In this document: positions 17,058 through 21,071 of the stretch, in pieces
Layout: the number at the start of each line of letters is the position of its first letter
Numbering within the stretch: position 1 is the first letter of the stretch
Source of the DNA: Asterionellopsis glacialis
Lineage: Eukaryota; Bacillariophyta; Plagiogrammaphyceae; Rhaphoneidales; Asterionellopsidaceae
DNA length: 21,071 nucleotides
Direction: 5' to 3'
NCBI GenBank assembly: GCA_014885115.2
Contig: WKLE02002996.1
Location: 1-21,071, forward strand
The notes under the pieces: model-generated
The model's input: only the letters and a program-made list of their open reading frames with translations
What the model was told of the DNA's origin: nothing
Databases searched by the model: none
Made by a program: the position numbers and the translations under genes

Positions 17058-18356
17058 CTTGGGTTTTCAGGGATCTGGCACCCGAGCGTTGTGTGTTCTT
17101 CCATAAAAAACGGATAGCCCGACCAGTAGGAAGCTCTATCTATCTCTCTCTACTAGAGAGAGAGGTTTATTATTTTTTATTCGTCATCTCAGTCTTGTCG
17201 GTCTGAAATCACAGATCACGGGATTCTGTCGGGAAGTGCACTCGGTTCTGCAAGACACGTTTTCTTTCCAGTCTTTGCGAGGTTCAGAATTAGTAAAAAA
17301 GTAGCAAGAGTTAGAATCTTGTCCGTCTGTTTGTTTGTCTTGAAAGCTAATTTATTATTATGTGTATGAACTTGAATTATGAACGATGCACTTGCAACAG
17401 TAGGAGATGCGGGCTCGGAGTTTCCGAAAGCAAGAACCAATCAGAATGCCTGAAAAGGAAAATGGGGATAATTCTTATGGGATTCCTATAAATTAGGTAG
17501 AAAACCACGTGCATCATTCTGGTACACAGTTGTGAACGGCAGAAAACCTCCAAAAAACAAGCAATCGCGGTTCCACAAACCAACAAAGCGAATCTCCTTC
17601 TTCGCACAGTCTTTTGCTGGCTCAGGCCTTCCAACACCCACCAACCCCCCGCAACAGATTGACAAAACAGATTAAGGAAACAACATAGACGCCATCAGCG
17701 TCGCATAGGATGAACTAAGAACACCATTGCTTGTTAAGTCGATTGGTGAGTTGATTTCATTTCATTGCGTTTGCAGTCCCGATACGAATGGTCGACGATG
17801 GTGGTCCTGGCATGGCGGAAGACCGCGTTGTTCCGGCTCTCGTGGTGGAATTCTCTTATGTCTCGTACTGTACTATAAGGGCAATACAAAGCTGATTTCA
17901 AACAGCTGTCTTGTATCGTTACGGTTGGAATTCGTAGAAGAAATACGTGCTATTTTTTTCGTTATTCTGATGACGGCATGATGACGTCCCAGTATTTCTG
18001 TTCCTCAGTTTCGTTAAATGGTTGCTGACACAAGCCTGTTGAAGCTCGAATTATTTAATTATGTGCGAATTCATAATTATTGGCCGGAACGTGGTGGGAT
18101 TCCCAATTTGGCGGATGTGTCTGCAATGAACAAGAGCAATGCCCTGACTCCCAAATGATGTCTTCGCCGCTTCCTAACATCCTTTTTGTCGGTTTCGCTC
18201 TTCTCACTGATGATTCTACCATGACTTCAGAGAGTGTACTGTTGCGCTGTTTTTGGGTCTTGACCCGCCTACAGCGGCTTGCCGTGCACCTAACAAAGAA
18301 AAACAGGACTCATTGAGTTCGGATAACAACCCTTCACGACTTCTCATATTTACACC
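17058..18356. other. Intergenic interval between divergent PROPPIN and FHA genes
   Basis: About 1.3 kb without a confident gene. The left end holds the PROPPIN promoter/5' leader, including a TC/GA palindrome at 17143-17163. Minus-strand frames at 17216-17440 and 17377-17637 lack an ATG start (they begin TTG and GTG) and have no recognisable product. Two short plus-strand ORFs at 17788-17895 and 18018-18158 have soluble, coding-like compositions but no family resemblance. The right end should contain the FHA-gene promoter. Confidence 0.5.
17143..17163. repeat. TC/GA microsatellite palindrome
   Basis: TCTCTCTCTA at 17143-17152 and TAGAGAGAGA at 17154-17163 are exact inverted copies around one C. 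It lies 86 bases upstream of the PROPPIN start codon and probably within its promoter or 5' UTR. Confidence 0.9.
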
Positions 18357-19641
18357 ATGCCTCTTCTCATTGGTAAGATGAAGGTAAACATTAGCCTTTG
18401 TGGTTCAGTTCCACGCTCTCATCTCTCGACTCATTCGAGTCCTTCCTCTACCGGTACTCACGTTGACCTTTCGTCGGCGAGGTGCGCAAATGCGTTACGA
18501 ACACAATTAAAGGAGTTGACGTCATCAGACTTTAACAAGGACAGGCAAAATTCCATACCGAGTCCCTTTTGCGATTCTAACGTGAAAAATGTACCAAAAA
18601 ATTCTACAGGGAAATCAACGCACGACCGTTCCAAGATTATCACGGGCGAGACCCAGTCGACATCACAAAAGTCTCATTCTCCAGAGACAGGAACAGACAA
18701 AAACGAAAACATCACCATGCAACTCACCGATTCAGGCCGTACCCTTCGACTCGCACCTTCTCCTCCTGTAATCGATCCCCCACCATGGGCTGTACAAGCC
18801 AAAGGTGAAGCTAGACTTGAGGTAAGATACCGTTACCGACTACCGCAACAGTTTGACTTCCACCGAAATTGTTCTTCATTTTCTTACTGTTCCTTCTTTT
18901 ATGTTACTTCTTGTGTAGCCTGTTTGTGAAGCACTCGGATCACACCCATCGGTTGATTTAACTGTACGAGCCTTTTTCCGAATTGGACGTTCTCCATCTT
19001 CGGATATTCAACTGTGGCATGAGACGTCTTCTCGACGACATGCTCTTTTATTTCACCACCCAAATGGTCAATGTTATATTGTAGATTGTGGATCGGCACA
19101 TGGAACTTTTATCAATGGCAAACGAGTACGAACAACACCTGAAGGTGGAATGGTTGTTCCTCATCGAGTAAGAAGAGGAGCTCTCATTCGCTTTGGTGGG
19201 CCTGGTGCTCCTGCATTTATTCTTAAGAGCTTATCTGCTGGTATGTCGTCGAGATTATGTCCTCCTGTGGTTTCGTCAGCGAATAGTTCTGCGTTAGTAA
19301 AGCACAATACTGTGCTAAATTCTCTTGGAGCAGTGCATGGGGGCATTCTCAAAAACAAGAGAACTTTCGCCGTAATTTCTGTTGACGAGGAGAATCCGTC
19401 GTCGTCAAATAAAAGACAACGATGTACATCACCTGTCCCGGAGATGCAAGAGCCACTGCGCCTAGTTTCTCCAGACAACTTTCCAAAGTCGACTTGTGAC
19501 ATTTTCACTCTTTCACCCAACAAAACAAAACGTCGAGTAACCTTCTCGAGCAGTCGACCAGAAGCATTTTATCCTGCACTCGTAACTCCTGATGAATTGA
19601 GTTCCGATGATGACTCCTGCACAGATTCTGCCACACACTAG
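18357..19641 (+). CDS. NIPP1: FHA-domain protein with PP1-docking RVTF motif (NIPP1-like)
   Basis: Two exons, 18357-18821 (155 codons) and 18919-19641 (240 codons plus stop), with a 97-base phase-0 intron (GTAAGA ... TTGTGTAG), give 395 residues. Residues 1-140 are Ser/Thr-rich and probably disordered. PPPWA (about 143) precedes an FHA domain at about 150-245, with the phosphothreonine-binding marks FRIGRS (175-180), SSRRH (192-196), and VDCGSAHGTFINGK (210-223). The C-terminal region has SP sites (CTSP, VSPD, LSPN), a KRQR basic patch and KRRVTFSS, whose RVTF (361-364) is the RVxF-type docking site for protein phosphatase 1. Human NIPP1 (PPP1R8) has the same order: an Ala-Trp motif, N-terminal FHA domain, then RVTF. 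NIPP1 is a nuclear PP1 regulator that binds phosphorylated splicing and cell-cycle proteins through the FHA domain. Orthology is inferred from this order and motif. The start at 18357 follows CACC. Confidence 0.85.
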
Positions 19642-21071
19642 TATACTTATTTTATTGGCTTACTCTTTGATAATAACGCGCACACATTTATTACAAAATG
19701 AAAAATGTAAAACAGAAAAAAATAAACACGGAAAAAGAATGCCTTTCCACATAACAACCCAAACACACTCTCTCCAAATCACAGATTAGTACTGTAAATT
19801 TCTAATTTTTTTTTACAAAATCTACTGAAAACTTCGGCGTTTTTTTTACATTGAATCAATTGTGGTGTCTCTATGTTCTTATAGAATCAATCTCTACATG
19901 AGATAACAAGTAGAAAGAGAGCATTGATTGCTTATTTTGAAATTTACACGATTGCTACTTTTTCGGGTTATTATTCATCTTGGAGCAAATCGTGAGCAAC
20001 GATAATCGCCAATGCTAGTATCTTGTAGGGAGCTAACTGAGTAGCGATTATCAACTTCTTTACCCAATCAAAATCAAGAAACAATTTTTAATTTTTTGAA
20101 TTTTCTCGCTCAAACTGCATGTACCCTGATAGGATACAAAATTTTAATTTTATTTTTTAACTGAATTAACTTCATGTACGTTTATATTATACAGAGGACA
20201 TTTTGACCTATTAAGACTTTATAATAGTATTTGGAGCGGATAATATTTTGATAAGTCCAACAATACGGCAGATGAAAATAATTCTAACGTTTCCCAAACT
20301 TGTAAAAATATTGATATTAAAAAACAATTGAAACGGTTCATATTTTCATTACTTAATGACTGGCACATAAGTTCAGAAATTCAAGATAATGGTGCGTTAC
20401 GCTTCAACTTGACTGTCTTTTTTGTGTTGTCACGTACCTAAAGCCATTCAATTACAAAAATTATACTACTGGTTGCACTGTACTTTCGGTGCCACTGAAA
20501 TATCTTCAAAAGTTAGACGTTGACATTATTAATTATTAATAGGTGTTAAATTTTATCGACCGTTACGAGCGAAAGCTAATAATTAAATAATTCAGAAAGT
20601 ATAATACTTGAGACTTCAGAAAGTTCCAACAGCCTCCATGTATCTTCTACAGAGAGCCAATACTGACCATCGGTTGATGCTGTCTGACTCCTCTGGGACC
20701 TCGCTAAATAAGAGCACTGGTACTCGTACAGTCTATGAAGTAATAGTGGCGATATTACGTTTTTCCACAAAACTGCCGTTTCGGGCGCATGCGCATTCCC
20801 ACTAACTGTAATATTTTTTTATTTAAGTGAATATACAGAGAGAAAAAAAAGAATAATCATCTGATCGCTAGATAAGACCAAATAATACCTTAACATGTCA
20901 TACTGTGCTGTTAATCTGGCTTTTCTAGACCAAAAGCTAGTACTCTCTATATCGTTCAGGTATGACTTTTCCAAGAAGTAACAGTTAGATACCGGTCGGA
21001 TCACTTTTCAGGAGGCGGCGAACTCTTCGTGGTGATGGTTATTGGCACCGAGTCCTACCCGTACGTGAATT
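19642..21071. other. AT-rich intergenic sequence to the window end
   Basis: About 1.4 kb with no supported gene. An AATAAA-containing A-rich run near 19715-19725 may serve the FHA gene's polyadenylation. GATAATCGC (20001-20009) and GCGATTATC (20044-20052) are a 9-base inverted repeat with a 34-base loop. Open frames at 20576-20770 (minus), 20608-20805 (plus) and 20819-21004 (minus) have no recognisable product. The final 60 bases become GC-richer and could be the edge of another gene. Confidence 0.5.

Noticed and set aside
17377..17637. 86-codon minus-strand frame with a hydrophobic segment
   Set aside because: It begins with GTG rather than ATG, has no supporting splice structure, and its second half turns into low-complexity hydrophobic sequence typical of AT-rich non-coding DNA.
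18357..18445. Possible tiny intron near the FHA start (GTAAAC to TTCAG)
   Set aside because: It would be only about 26 bases, far shorter than the other introns here, and the frame is open through it.
20576..20805. Minus-strand 64-codon and plus-strand 65-codon frames near the right end
   Set aside because: They overlap each other, the minus frame lacks an ATG start, and neither matches a transposase, reverse transcriptase or other family I know.

Overview
The window looks like nuclear DNA of a photosynthetic stramenopile, most likely a diatom. The genes are eukaryotic, with GT-AG introns of about 90-135 bases. They lie on both strands, some with short gaps between convergent 3' ends. One product (14607-15344) carries the layered targeting seen in secondary plastids: an ER signal peptide ending in an Ala-Phe junction, then a twin-arginine thylakoid signal. 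I see no rRNA, tRNA, CRISPR array, intact transposon or prokaryotic operon.

Layout, left to right: (1) 1175-3093 (+), four exons, a sugar-phosphate cyclase of the sedoheptulose-7-phosphate cyclase type (EEVS/DDGS-like rather than shikimate 3-dehydroquinate synthase). (2) 3397-3867 (-), two exons, a 111-residue single-pass membrane protein that I do not recognise. (3) 4565-6301 (+), a TrhO/UPF0176 rhodanese protein with an added C-terminal CCCH zinc finger. (4) 6859-7827 (+), the mitochondrial ATP-synthase assembly factor ATP10. (5) 7893-10397 (-), four exons, a 728-residue TPR protein with a long unrecognised N-terminal half. (6) 10398-12059, a gene-free stretch rich in GGTACC-centred palindromic motifs. 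(7) 12060-13772 (+), a BT1/folate-biopterin-type MFS transporter. (8) 13773-14606, a second gene-free stretch with CTAG-rich inverted repeats and a diverged repeat of about 105-base period. (9) 14607-15344 (+), a thylakoid-lumen protein, possibly the diatom photosystem II extrinsic subunit Psb31 or a PsbQ-like protein. (10) 15436-17057 (-), two exons, a PROPPIN (ATG18/WIPI) with an intact FRRG motif and a long acidic tail. (11) 18357-19641 (+), two exons, an FHA protein with a C-terminal RVTF motif, resembling NIPP1. (12) 19642-21071, AT-rich DNA without a supported gene.

The genes do not form an obvious pathway; the products belong to unrelated compartments: metabolism, RNA modification, mitochondrion, plastid lumen, autophagy and nucleus. 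The most interesting items are the C7-cyclitol-type cyclase (a possible entry into gadusol, mycosporine or cyclitol chemistry), the unrecognised small membrane protein, the TPR protein's N-terminal domain, and the two different palindrome-rich stretches flanking the transporter. I do not see a convincing new multi-gene system. Exon-intron structures were inferred by eye from frame continuity, splice consensus and recalled family features; no search or transcript data were available.
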